Source: Hofstenia miamia (Eukaryota > Xenacoelomorpha > Acoela > Hofsteniidae). Taken from it: a stretch of 64,000 nt of DNA. The notes beneath the pieces are model-generated. The model worked only from the letters and a program-made list of their open reading frames with translations. It was not told where the DNA came from and did not search any database. Of the stretch, positions 1 through 11,452 are shown piece by piece. Location: positions 397,368-461,367 of the forward strand of contig CABFPE010000053.1 of assembly GCA_900660155.1 (NCBI GenBank), read 5' to 3'. Positions within the stretch are counted from its first letter, which is position 1. Each line of letters begins with the position of its first letter. A program made the position numbers and the translations under genes.

Positions 1-373
1 GTATGTGGTAAAACCCACAAACGTGTTTAAGACAAGACAAAAATGTAATTTATTCTACACTTTGCTTATAATGACCATATATATCGCACTATTAAATTTG
101 TCTATTGTTAGTTTATCATCATTGTTGTTGAGGGAATGCTGTAAGAAACAAACGCAATGTGTATTTGCACATTATGAATTTCACATGGTAGTATCTAAAT
201 TAATGATTAATAAACAAGTCAAATGAGATGATAGATCACAGTATAAAACACATGACAATTCATAGTCTAAACAAATCAATTAAAAATGTGTATTAAGAAA
301 CAAACGACGTTTCTATTTATTATAAGGTATATATAATTAATTTAACATCGGACAGCAAATTCGCATCAATTCA
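1..373. other. AT-rich flank, no gene seen
   Basis: There is a short open frame at 5-226 on the plus strand, but its low-complexity translation matches no family I know. No splice-bounded exon or repeat boundary is visible before the TTAA at 374. Confidence 0.4.
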
Positions 374-1979
374 TTAACCCTTTCAGGACCACAAGGTCTG
401 TGAGACAGCTCATGATCTGAATTTTTGATATGTTTTGCGGTTTCAGATTAAAAAACCCCAGAACCAGTCTCATGTTTGTATCTATTGTAGTTTCCGAGAT
501 AATTTAGGGGACTCAGGTGTCCCTACTGTCCCGAAGGGAAAAAATGACTATTATTCCATATAACAACTACATTGCATTAAAATGTTACATACTTGCTAGA
601 TTAAAGTAAATTGGTATCTATGCTAAAGACAAACAACATGACATTCAATGAAACAGTCTTTAGACAATAAGGGACACCTGTGTCCCTGTGGTCTGGGGGA
701 AAATGCAGATATTTTTTATTTCACAATTTTCACAGAAAAGCCTAACTAAAAAAATGACTGAAATCGCTGGCTGCCTTTTTTGTTATAATTGCTTGCTAAT
801 ATTTCGCTACAAAGGGCACATTATCAAAATTGAATTAGTTTGAAATCCCTTAAAGACAAAAATAACAATTATGTGCAAAACACGTAAAATGTATGGCAGG
901 AAAAATGTTTTTTTGCAGTAGTTGAAATAAATCACATGAAATAACAAAAAAGTCTAACAGTTGTTTTTAAAAATCAGCTTATACATGCGTATGATATTGT
1001 GCAAAACAGTTTCTTGTTCCTTTTCCTGCAACCATGCACAGATATACTCCACATGTTCCACATTTGAAATATGTCTTGTTTTCAACACCGGCGGCATAGC
1101 AATGTCTACATTTCCCCGGACAGTGAGTATTTCAGGTAAATGTAATGGAACTTCTGTTGGTAAATATGAGCGACGAGACTGATATGTTGAAGGAGCATTT
1201 CTTGAATGGTTGCTATAATGCCCAATCAAAGATTTTCAACAACAATATTGAAATCCAAAAGATCAATGCCTTGGGGGTAGAGTTTCCTGTACACAATATG
1301 GCTGTTTACAAGAGCCATATCCAATAAATCAAAAAATAATCTTAAATAATACCTCCCACTTGAAGACTTTCTGTCCAACCATGCATAGGAAATTTCTTAA
1401 ATAAATGACCCTGTTAGAATTTTTTTTAAATATCTGATTTCAGCTCCTTCTTATAGGGATACGGTGTACTAACTTCTTTTAATAAAGACAAAAAAGTCAA
1501 AATATGATTTAGAGGTAAATAGTAAACAGTAGATACAACTGCCCCCATTAAAGCTTTGTTTTCAGAAACAACCCTTATTTTGTTCAGATTAAGCCAAATG
1601 GTCCTTCCGGACAGTAGGGACACACATGTCCTTGAACAAATTATTGCAAATATCTAAGACTGTATAGTAGTAAATCAAATCAGGTTTTTTTAACAGTTAT
1701 GTATTACTGTCCTCTTTTGGTTTCTGACAATTATGTTTAGTTGTATTGAGATAACTTTCCACAGGACACCCAGTAATGTTGAAAGGAGAAATTGGACCAA
1801 ATTTTGGTCCATATTTTTGTCGAAAATGGTGAAAATTAAAAAAAAATATTTTGAAGTTGAAGAAATAACTTTGAACTATATATCCAAACTGAAGCTAATG
1901 TTTTTTACTTGGTACAGTCTCAAATCTATTAACTTAAAAGTTGGGGACTCCTATATCCCTATGGTGCTGAAAGGGTTAA
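374..1979 (-). mobile_element. Decayed piggyBac-type DNA transposon with TTAA target duplication
   Basis: The element proper is 378-1975, flanked on both sides by TTAA (374-377 and 1976-1979), the hallmark of piggyBac insertion. The ends are inverted repeats: the left begins CCCTTTCAGGACCACA and the right, reverse-complemented, begins CCCTTTCAGCACCATA. Subterminal repeats of the form GGGACACnnnTGTCCCT recur near 510-530, 670-690, 1610-1635 and 1945-1962. At about 1.6 kb it is shorter than a full piggyBac (usually 2.3-2.5 kb), and it carries only the C-terminal part of a transposase on the minus strand. It cannot move on its own, but its intact ends could be used by a transposase supplied elsewhere. 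Confidence 0.9.
954..1335 (-). pseudogene. piggyBac transposase C-terminal fragment (pseudogene)
   Basis: Read on the minus strand, one frame (about 1335-1230) gives a segment with LLDMALVNSHIVYR, matching the LDMAxVNSxxxYR region after the piggyBac catalytic core. A second frame (1229 onward) gives NAPSTYQSRRSYLP. A third (about 1110-975) gives the cysteine-rich C-terminal finger: CRHC, then CGTCGVYLC, then CF and YH. This order is normal for piggyBac proteins, so the gene is a real transposase remnant broken by at least two frameshifts. The DDE catalytic core is absent. The finger normally binds the transposon end. Confidence 0.85.
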
Positions 1980-3113
1980 ACCCAAAGGTGTTTCAATACA
2001 ATTTAAATTGGTTGGTAGACACTTACAAGCAACAAACAAGTCGGAATACGAGGTGGATTTAGACCAGGCAGGTGAAATGCTAGGATTTTATGGAAAAATT
2101 TATCCAAATACAACAACTGATGCCAGCTATGAATGCAACATATATGGTGGAAATCATGTTTTAATGGTACAAACCAATATTGTAGAACTTCAATTTGTTG
2201 GTAGCACTCAACTACCCCTACTGGATAAATCCCTATTGGTGTTAACACAAATTGCCAAACCAAGTACCATGTCATAATACATCATGAAAAGCAAAATCCA
2301 ATGTATAAGGCAGTGTCAAGATCATAAATTGATAGAATAAATATAAAGTATTGTAGTGAACAAGGTCAAATAATAGAATTCAATGGGACTGGAAGACTGT
2401 ATATAATGTTGGATATTCACACAGAATGATGGAAAATCAAAAATTATTTCATTTCATGTTTGTAGCATTTGTGTAAACTCTATACATTTTGTATTTTTAT
2501 TAAATAAATCCATTAATATTATTTTTTCCAAGTTGCAAAATGTAACAGAATATTCAGTTTTTACAGAGATTGAGTTAAGGATGGTTGAATGTTTTTACAT
2601 TTAAATAATTCGATTAAGCAAAAATTGATTTCTTGTGCATGTTTAACATGAATAAAAATTTTTTGTTAAGGAAAACGCAACATCTATTATTGGTATAATG
2701 TGTAAATAAAATAAATTACAAAAGAAATACTTTACTAAAAACTGTAAAAGAAGCTCTGTTTCAATCACATTGGCTAACTTATTTGGTGGTGGGAGTGAGA
2801 ACATGTACATTTCAAATAACGAAATTGTGTTTGATATATTTTACAAGTAAGTGATTTTGGTCAAATGTCATAGAACTAATCTCAAAATAAAAATTGAGTT
2901 TATAAAATAAAATTATTTGCTTAAAAAAGAAATTTACCAAAAATATAACAAAATAATTGAAAAGAAAAATTATTTTTAAAAGTCAACATGTTGTTTTCAA
3001 AAAGTTTATATCACTGCTATTCCCCTTGTTCCAATTTTCACGTCATGCACTTGAAAAAATGAATTTAAATTCAGAAAGTAAGATGAATGATATGGGCTCT
3101 TGTTAAAAGATCA
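1980..3113. other. Unassigned AT-rich sequence
   Basis: Open frames occur on both strands at 2003-2277 (about 90 residues each way) with no recognisable domain and no clear splice signals. The rest is A/T-rich sequence with no visible gene or repeat end. Confidence 0.4.
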
Positions 3114-3132
3114 AGATGTGTATAAGAGACAG
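3114..3132 (+). other. Tn5 mosaic end / Nextera adapter sequence
   Basis: These 19 bases read AGATGTGTATAAGAGACAG, identical at every position to the hyperactive Tn5 mosaic end used in Nextera libraries. A chance match is very unlikely and animals do not carry this sequence. It is best read as adapter left in the assembly. The sequences on its two sides may have been joined during library making or assembly and may not be neighbours in the genome. Only one mosaic end is present, not the back-to-back pair of a mate-pair junction. Confidence 0.95.
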
Positions 3133-3890
3133 GTTTATCATTGAAGCGAACTTGGCTAACCATTTCAAAAATACAACTCCACAAAGAACTTGGTACATAA
3201 TTTAATTTTAAACAATTTTATATATGGTAATGTTTTATTTGGTTATACACATTGATGAAATATTTCATTTCCCAGCATACATGTTTTTTGGAATAAAAAA
3301 ATTTATGCATTAATGATTTACCTTAATATATCCATTGATGTATTATCTCTTTACATTGTACACGTTTAAACTAAACTATACATGTGCTTTTTGATTAAAA
3401 CTAAATTATGAATGTTGAATTATTAAAAGTTAAATTGTTTTAATTGCATTTTGTTTAACTTGCAACTGAGTGAATGGAATTATTTGTACATAATAGTTCT
3501 TATTTAAATGCTTTTGTTTAATTGTAACAATTGACTGACTAGAATTATTTAGACATAATAATTTTTTTAACTAACAATGCGAATTATGAATGTAGAATTA
3601 TTAATAAAACTCAAATTCTTTGTACACGTTTTGCTATTGAATTTAACATGAATCCCATTACATGCATTTCAGATTTATACATTTAGAGCAAATGCAGTGC
3701 ATATCATGGAATCGTGCGATACAAAACAATTGAAAAGTGGAACACTGTGTGATGCATACAATCACGTAAACAAGGTCTATAAATCAAATAAAATTGAACA
3801 ATGGTGTGTAAGTCAAGAGAAGCAGTGACATTCGGAAAACCCATGCATAAACCCCATATAAACTCATAAAAAACAAGTAGGAGTGAAAAA
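3133..3890. other. AT-rich sequence with loose direct repeats, no gene
   Basis: Blocks around TTGTACACGTTT (3354 and 3623) and AATTATGAATGTnGAATTATTA (about 3403 and 3585) recur some 180-270 bp apart, suggesting an old segmental repeat. No coding feature is recognised. Confidence 0.4.
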
Positions 3891-3893
3891 AAC

Positions 3894-4080
3894 ATGGAAA
3901 AATCGATTAAAGATGCATCAGTCAGCAAATGTATACAACCCCGAAAAATCGTGTGTGAGTTGATAAAGGTGTATCAGTCTACAAATGTGTACAAAAAGTG
4001 AACAATGTGGAAAACTCGAGAAAAGATGCATCAGTCAGCAAATGTGTACAACCTTAAAAATTCATATAAACCAAAAATAA
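3894..4080 (+). repeat. Degenerate 57-bp tandem repeat, three units
   Basis: A block reading AGATGCATCAGTCAGCAAAT is seen near 3910 and again near 4024. A diverged copy (GGTGTATCAGTCTACAAAT) lies near 3966. Spacing is 56-58 bp. The sequence on both sides (3700-4560) has the same word usage and may be an older, more eroded part of the array. Confidence 0.7.
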
Positions 4081-4609
4081 GTTTAAATAAATGATCAGCA
4101 TGTAAAATCTGATATATAATAATTTTGTATATTGAAACAAGTGTGTATATACATTTTATTAATATTGCATGAATAAATTTTAGGAAGCGAATTTTTGGTT
4201 CTATACATAAACCATGTTTTACTCTTTCCAAAAATGTAGGTTGCTTTTATTATGTATTACACCTTTAAGTATAGCGAATATTTTCCTGTTTTGTGAAAAA
4301 TGAATTAAACATATGGAATTTTTTTAAAATGAAATATCAATGTATTTGAAAAACGGTGTGAAGCCTTTTGCATGTAATGATGGAAATTTTTGTAGTGTGT
4401 TATTATAAAATACGTGGGTGTAAGCCATGTGAATAACGACCAAAAGCATGTAACGGCACTATAGCAAAACACACAGCAAATGTAAACTAAATAGGCCCCA
4501 ACCTGTAAATGAATCACCACAAAAATCAATCATCTTGTAAATGTCATGAATCATTGCAAAAACCCATTCGTGGTGCTGACAGCTAGGTGAGTCACAAATT
4601 AAACCACCT

Positions 4610-5695
4610 TCCAATATCAGTGAATCAGCAGAGGACAAAAGGTCAGTTTCTGTAACCAAGCCTTGCTTTCCATCACTACTCGCACGTGCTCTTTTAACTT
4701 GTGGTTGATGAAGTGATCACACATGTTGAGATCAGGTGAATATCGCGATTGAGGAACAAGTTCCACTTTTTGAATTGGAAAGAAATCTGGGGTCTCACTT
4801 GAGGTATGACACTGTACATTGTCATGTTGCCATAACAGCACAGTGAGGCGGATTGGATTTAATCTTAATGTGCGCCATTTGTTTCCTGTTTCATTCACGA
4901 AGTTGATGTACATGGCCGAATCCAAGCGTTCACCATGAGAGTAAACATGAATAGGAAAGCACTTATTTGCAGTGAGTGCTATTGCCTTTCAGTTTGTCAT
5001 TGTGCTCCAGGTGGTGACTTGTGGACGTCTTTCTCCTCATGCAATTCACACTCAGCTTCCTCTTTGTTGATGGCTCATTGAACAGAATAATGGTTTCATC
5101 TTCTGTGGCATACAAACTAAATGCATTGTCACCTAACAACTTCAAAACACCAGCGATGGCATTGGCACACAACATTCGCTTTTTCTGCGTCTCCTCTGTC
5201 AAGTGATAAGGCACCCACACAGAGTAAACATTACAGTAAAGTAGCTTCTGTCGGAGAATGGAATGAACAGAACCAATGCTAATGCCACTCTACCTTGAAA
5301 GTTCTTGAACAGATAAGATCTTCTTCCACAAGTTCTTTGATCATCGCCACTGACTCTTGAGTGCAAACAGTAGATGGCCGCCCAGATTGAGGTGCATCAG
5401 AAAAAGATTCTCTGTTTTCTGACTGAAAGTTGCGAATTTATCTGCACACTGTATCATAGGACGGGGTTTTGCTATCCCAAACAAGAAGGAGGTGCTCAAA
5501 AATATTCTTTGTCAATTTTCCACGCTTCATTTCAGTGAAAAAACACGGAACATTGCACTTGTTGGCTCCATTGCATATGCCTGAGAGAATTCATTTTTTG
5601 ACCACTAGCCGCTCTGTCTTGTTGCGCTTGTGTGAGCTGTGTTCATGTTCTATCAACACACGCTTTGCTAGTGTAAAGGCTGAGTCACATTAACC
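4610..5695 (-). pseudogene. mariner-type transposase pseudogene (DD34D)
   Basis: On the minus strand the N-terminal part (about 5690-5240) shows mariner features, including the TLL-like DNxPRxGRPxT region seen as DAPQSGRPSTVC. A middle part (5220-4963) carries the first catalytic Asp in ATEDET. The last part (4925-4617) carries HDN and then YSPDLNMCD, with 34 residues between the second and third catalytic Asp, the mariner spacing. The frames are broken several times between these blocks, so no active enzyme is encoded. I could not find convincing terminal inverted repeats or TA duplications. Confidence 0.88.
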
Positions 5696-6190
5696 ATTGC
5701 TCAACGCTCAATTCTTAATTTTGCATTTAATAAATAAATTCGTTGCAGGCGCTTGATAACTGCTCACTCTTTTTGCTCTTAGAGAACACATTTGGAACTG
5801 AATTGAAATTTTTTTTCGGAATTCAAACATCCATGTTATAGGTCACCTTCGATTGGAAAACTAATATTTCGCGGTGTTACCAATAACAAAGAGATTGTTT
5901 GTTCATCGTAATAATTGATTTGCAATTAAATTCTTTGTTTCAATACGCTGTAATGTAGTTCACCAAGCCCCAAAAAGAAATTTATTTTTGTATATACTAG
6001 CATGGAGTCGTTTTAGAACAGTGAGCTACTCAAAGTAGCAATAATGTGTAGAAAATAAACAAGAATCTTTCAATTAATGTTATATTCAATGCTTAAAAAT
6101 ATTATTTTTTAATATTTAAAATTATATAACATATTTTTATTGATGTCATTATATAAAATTAGTAAAAGTTGGGTGAATGCAATGAAGTTT
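5696..6190. other. AT-rich sequence, no gene seen
   Basis: No recognisable coding, RNA or repeat feature was found between the mariner remnant and the hairpin repeat. Confidence 0.4.
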
Positions 6191-6445
6191 CGTCTTAACT
6201 ACACGATTTAATCGGCCTGATTAAATCATGTAGTTGAGACAGAGTAAATTTTAATTCCACAAATTCCGGACAAAGTTGGGTGAAAAAGTTTGAGCTGTGT
6301 CTTAAGGGGTGCTATACTGACGATTTCTGTCCAAACCTTCGTCAGAATTTTTGTGTGCTACATTGCGGATTTTTGTCCAAACGTTTGTCAGAATTTTTGT
6401 GTGCTACACTGCTGATTTTTGTTTAAACCTTTATCCAGATTTTTT
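6191..6445 (+). repeat. MITE-like repeat: 24-bp hairpin plus 46-bp tandem units (copy 1)
   Basis: Positions 6192-6240 form an imperfect hairpin whose arms read GTCTTAACTACACGATTTAA and, reverse-complemented, GTCTCAACTACATGATTTAA. From about 6306 a second part begins GGGTGCTATACTGACGATTT and contains a 46-bp direct repeat (GTCAGAATTTTTGTGTGCTA at 6341 and 6387). The same two parts occur, rearranged, at 12629-12882, so both are dispersed repeats. Confidence 0.7.
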
Positions 6446-6618
6446 TTCAGATAAATAAATATTTACACATTTCACAGCAAAGATGAACAGCTAGAGAATT
6501 TTTTACCTTTTATGAAAAATTAATATTAATTAACGTATAAAATTATTTACTGATAAATACAAAATCATTGCCCGCTTAGCAATAATTAGCATTCCGAAAA
6601 CATTACGGAGGTTTTTGA

Positions 6619-6876
6619 CAGTCTGTGGCAAACTAAGTAAAACCAATTAAGTTGATTCTATTTTAATTACGACAGTGTACGACTAGGGTCAAACAGATAA
6701 AGCGAATAATAATTCCATGCGGCGGTAGCGGTATTTGCCAATATACAAAGTCAAAAGAATGGCGCGCATAATGTAATTAATTTAGCTGATTGCTTCATCT
6801 GGTTGACCCTAGTCGTACATTGCCGTAATTGAAATATAATCAACTGAATTGGTTTTACTTAGTTTGCCACAGACTG
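6619..6876. mobile_element. Foldback MITE, 258 bp with about 80-bp inverted arms
   Basis: The left arm starts CAGTCTGTGGCAAACTAAGT and the right arm ends with its exact reverse complement. Similarity continues inward for about 80 bases, up to GACTAGGGTCAAAC on the left and GTTGACCCTAGTC on the right. The centre (about 6700-6790) is unique and noncoding. I see no clear target duplication. It is a nonautonomous DNA element of unknown superfamily that could form a long hairpin if transcribed. Confidence 0.88.
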
Positions 6877-6972
6877 CAATGAAGTAAACCAAATAAATTT
6901 ACAATAAGCAGTGTTGGAATATACACAGCCAATGTAAATTATGTGGGCTGTGATCAAGGAGTACCTAATAAC

Positions 6973-7468
6973 TAGGGCAACCATAAAGTCTACAAAGTCT
7001 TATGGGTCAAATTCGTTCTATAGGTCATATTTTGTCAAAATTCACAGGTGAAGCTGTACATGGCATGAATTAAATCAGTAAGTGGTATGGTAAACCACAA
7101 TATCTCATTAATTAATTATTCTTTCATTACATTGCGGTCGCCAGCTAAGAGTTTATATGTGCCAATGAATTATTGCTTTTGGTTTTGTTTTTTTGAAGTG
7201 CGTCACTCGAATAATACTCGAATTAGTTTACATCTTTTAATGGCTTGTATTTGCGTCGGATCGAGCGTTCCAGCAAATATGCCAAAGCAGCGATGCGACA
7301 AAAGAGAAAAGGCAGTGGCTTGTAAACAAAACTACAATCTCGATCAATAAAAATTTGAGCGAAAATCTGCTTTTTACGTCTAATTTTCAGGTCTAGAAAT
7401 TGGATTTTTAGGTCATATCGTTAGGTTTATAAATGCAATTTTTAGGGCTTTAAAGTGGTTCCCCTACT
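6973..7468. mobile_element. hAT-type MITE, 496 bp, 8-bp target duplication
   Basis: The ends are TAGGGCAACCA on the left and TGGTTCCCCTA on the right, an imperfect inverted repeat of hAT style. CTAATAAC flanks it exactly on both sides (965-972 of the 6 kb block, i.e. 6965-6972, and 7469-7476), an 8-bp duplication as hAT elements make. The one open frame inside (7087-7350) shows no transposase motif, so the element is nonautonomous. Confidence 0.88.
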
Positions 7469-7847
7469 AATAACAGGACATTACATTGAAAATCTTATTT
7501 AAAACTTAAGAACTGACTCAATATTTTGTATTTCCATTCCAAAATGATATTTTTCATGCATAGAAAAAAATTTATAACATTTTGCAAAAATGAAGTTTCT
7601 AAAGTCACTATATAGCTAATAACTATACATCAGTATTGTAATACAAAATCTTTATTTAGTAGATAAAAATAAATATATTTTGTATAAGTTCGGCCGAGTT
7701 TAATCACGCTTAAAATAATGGTAATGGCTATAGTTATCTTAAAGTTTTAGCACTAATTCTTAATGATTCAATAAAAATTTAACTTTTGTAAATCTATTGT
7801 AATTAGTTTTTACCAACCCAAATTGTGAGTCAATACAGTGATTCGAC
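7469..7847. other. AT-rich spacer, no gene seen
   Basis: No coding or repeat feature is recognised between the two hAT-type insertions. Confidence 0.4.
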
Positions 7848-8044
7848 CAGGCCCGTAGCAAGCTTAAATTTATGGTAGTCAAAGTAAAGCAATACAAAAT
7901 TAATTGGGTACATTAATATAAATGATAATTTGTTGCAGTTAAAATGATTAATCAAGCGTAGCTAATTATTGAAAGACTTGATTGGGTTGTTATTGGATGT
8001 TTTAACTTGATGGCTCCACTTCAACGCCCCCTTTTTTTCCTACG

Positions 8045-8806
8045 CAATGCCCTTCAAAACAATATATGCCTGCCAAACCAGTTCCCTGGGGTATTAAGAA
8101 TTTTGTGATAGAAGCGCCTGATGGACTTATGCTTGACTTTTTATTATATGCTGGTTCAAAGAGTATCGATGAAGCCTTATCTAAAGTATATGGTGTTGGC
8201 GGTGCTGTTGTAAAAACACTTTTGACTTCATTTCATAATCTGCCCTATTTGCATGTATTCATGATCGGTATTATACATCAATAAAACTTATCTCTGAACA
8301 TTTGAGAGACTATGTTTTTTAACAGGAACAATAATGCCAAACCGCACGGAAATATAAAACTTTTACATAAGAAAATGTACCGTGGTCAAATATGCTCATT
8401 TGTAAAAGATGACATCATTTTAGTGAAGTGGTTGAACAAGAGGTTTTGTTAGCTTCATCTGCCTGTGGTAATGAACCAATTAAAAAGATTAAACGGTTTT
8501 CCAAAGCTAAAAAAGAATCAATTTTAATAGATCAACCACATATTGTGGCAACTTATAATAAGTTTATGGGCAGAATAGACCTCCATGATCAATTCATAGC
8601 CAATTATCGTATTAGTGTAGAATCACTGGGGTGTGATTCTAGCGAACACAAAGAGAATACAGTTCAAACTACTTCTATTTACAAAATGCTTTGGTCTTTA
8701 TATACAATGTTATTTACAATATGTACAAATATTACAACTACCAGTCACTAACAAGAAAAGCGCGAGGTCTGGCCGATAAATAGTAACAACTACCAGCGAT
8801 GCTACA
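8045..8806 (+). pseudogene. Second copy of piggyBac transposase core, ends at an assembly gap
   Basis: This 762-bp block matches 9897-10658 with one difference that I see (GTT versus GAT, Val or Asp after PAKP). It begins abruptly after a pyrimidine run at 8031-8044 and stops at the N at 8807. It carries the YMPAKP start of the core, HDRYYTS with the second catalytic Asp, and MGRIDLHDQ with the third. It may be an internally deleted allele or another copy joined at the gap rather than a real local duplication. Confidence 0.8.
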
Positions 8807-8974
8807 NCATATCTCGATTCACATTTTGAGCTATATTTGAATTATTACATGCACATGATCAATTTGAACATTGTCTCCAATTGAGTACATCAGGATTTAC
8901 ATACATTTGTTCATTTTTTTATGATGCATATGATCTTATTAAATGTTGTTTTTAAAAAAATTATTTAGCAAACG

Positions 8975-11305
8975 CCATGATAAAATATTACGAAAACTTG
9001 GATATTTCAGATACTGAATTTATCAGTAGTGATGAGAATGATGAAGACAAATTTAAAATTCATGTTAAAATCTATGAATCTAGTGATCAGGAAAGTGACC
9101 AGAGCGTTGATTCTCAGTGATGAGATTATTTCAATTTCAAATACAGGTAACCATATTATTCAATTTATTATATGATTTGCAGTTATATTATTATTATATA
9201 CTTTTATTGGCTAGGAAACTTCTTATACAGAAAAAGTTGCATTGACCTCTAAATTTACACATATGCATAGATGTACATATATATATATATATAAATGTTA
9301 ATTTGAACGTACATTCTTCAGTCTGATTATTGCATGATAAGTATTCTTGTTAAATACAATTGAAATTTACACCATTTACATTTTTAAAAATGTGTTATTA
9401 TAACATTTTTAGAAAATACACGGAACACTGGAAATATTAGCAATTCTCACGATGAAACTCCTGAAGAATTTGATTATTCAGTCATACACTTTACTACAGT
9501 TATTTCGCATGTATTTTCCTAAAACTATTGTTAAAGATTAGGCAAATTTTACGAACATATATCACAGAGCATCATGGTACACTGCTAAATACTAGCGGTG
9601 ATGAACTTTCTCAATTCTTTGGAATTCTCTTGCTTATGGGTGTGACTAAGTTTCCGAGAATTCGAATGTACTGGCAAGGATCATACCGAATACGTATAAT
9701 TGCTGATACAATGAGTCGTGATCGGTTTTTTAAGCTTAGAAGTAATTTATATTTTGGTGCAAATATTCCGCCTAAAAACAATCCTGATCGTTTTTTGAAA
9801 GTTAGATCACTCTTAGATTCTGTTAGAAATGGTAACTTATTAATGCCCCGCGGTTGCAATATCGCAGTTGATGAGCAAATAATTCCTTTTGAAGGTCAAT
9901 GCCCTTCAAAACAATATATGCCTGCCAAACCAGATCCCTGGGGTATTAAGAATTTTGTGATAGAAGCGCCTGATGGACTTATGCTTGACTTTTTATTATA
10001 TGCTGGTTCAAAGAGTATCGATGAAGCCTTATCTAAAGTATATGGTGTTGGCGGTGCTGTTGTAAAAACACTTTTGACTTCATTTCATAATCTGCCCTAT
10101 TTGCATGTATTCATGATCGGTATTATACATCAATAAAACTTATCTCTGAACATTTGAGAGACTATGTTTTTTAACAGGAACAATAATGCCAAACCGCACG
10201 GAAATATAAAACTTTTACATAAGAAAATGTACCGTGGTCAAATATGCTCATTTGTAAAAGATGACATCATTTTAGTGAAGTGGTTGAACAAGAGGTTTTG
10301 TTAGCTTCATCTGCCTGTGGTAATGAACCAATTAAAAAGATTAAACGGTTTTCCAAAGCTAAAAAAGAATCAATTTTAATAGATCAACCACATATTGTGG
10401 CAACTTATAATAAGTTTATGGGCAGAATAGACCTCCATGATCAATTCATAGCCAATTATCGTATTAGTGTAGAATCACTGGGGTGTGATTCTAGCGAACA
10501 CAAAGAGAATACAGTTCAAACTACTTCTATTTACAAAATGCTTTGGTCTTTATATACAATGTTATTTACAATATGTACAAATATTACAACTACCAGTCAC
10601 TAACAAGAAAAGCGCGAGGTCTGGCCGATAAATAGTAACAACTACCAGCGATGCTACATTAGGGCTAAAACAAGAAAATGGCCTGTTAAAGTATTCTGTC
10701 ATTTTCTGAACAGTGTTGCCGTTAATTGCTATTTATTTCATGGAAGAGTTAGAAATCATACCACCAGAGTAAAAGAGGTGATTTTATTTCATTTATTGAG
10801 GAGTTATCAACTTCCCTCATTGCTACGAACAAGAAAAACTTAAAAAGCACCAAAGTTAAAGAAAATGCCCCCACTCCTCCAAAGCGACGTTATGTAGTGC
10901 AAAATCCGATAAATGATATAAGATATGATGGAGTCAATCATTTACCAACACATGTTAAATGCATATCACAATCACGATGTAGAAGTGAAGGTTGTTCTGG
11001 GAAGTCACGAGCGAAATGCATAAAATGTGATGTACTTCTTTGTTTAAAGAGCAGCGATTTCTTTATAGATTATCACACAAAATAGTTTTATATCATTTAC
11101 TTTTCGTTTGTAGTGTCATGCATTTACGTTTTGAAAATTACCATTTTGAATGTTTACTAATTAATCCTGATGTACCCAATTTGGTACATACCAAAAAAGA
11201 CCTTTGAATAGTTAAAAACGCAATTTGTCATTACTAAATGATTAAACCATAGATAAAATTATAATAAAACAAAAAGATAGATTTTTAAATACAGGTTTGA
11301 AAGGG
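8975..11305 (+). pseudogene. piggyBac transposon with near-complete but broken transposase
   Basis: The protein order is that of a piggyBac transposase. An acidic N-terminal stretch (8977-9117) comes first. A long open core at 9528-10136 contains LSQFFGILLLMGV and DEQIIPFEGQ (first catalytic Asp region). HDRYYTS follows in a shifted frame, then the third Asp in MGRIDLHDQ (10280-10603). The C-terminal cysteine finger is at about 10897-11085 (CRSEGCSGKSRAKCIKC, then YH). Frameshifts separate these blocks, so the gene is inactive as read. The right end CAGGTTTGAAAGGG lies at 11292-11305, followed by TTGA, a decayed TTAA. The left end is not seen and probably falls at the N gap. Confidence 0.85.
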
Positions 11306-11452
11306 TTGAATTTCACTGTAAATTATAATTTTACGTACATCAATAGAATAATCAATTATAATCTGAAGCAATAAAAATTGAAATTGTATCATTTTTTATT
11401 AATATTTATGGTAGTCACTGACTACCATACATGCTACGGGCCTGGATTCGAC

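Larger units (their letters stand above)
7848..11444. mobile_element. Element with hAT-type ends and 8-bp target duplication, hosting a piggyBac
   Basis: The left end reads CAGGCCCGTAGCA and the right end, reverse-complemented, CAGGCCCGTAGCATG. ATGGTAGTCA follows in both arms. GATTCGAC flanks the whole on both sides (7840-7847 and 11445-11452), an exact 8-bp duplication. No hAT transposase is visible. The coding content is piggyBac, whose right end lies inside at about 11305. The simplest reading is a nonautonomous hAT-type element later hit by a piggyBac. An N at 8807 and a repeated block mean the interior order is not certain. Confidence 0.8.

Noticed and set aside
2003-2277. Open frames of about 90 residues on both strands
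   Set aside because: Neither translation has a recognisable domain, and overlapping frames on opposite strands in AT-rich DNA occur by chance.
3894-4080. Spaced repeats considered as a CRISPR-like array
   Set aside because: The units are imperfect, the spacers are as repetitive as the repeats, there are no cas genes, and the DNA is animal.
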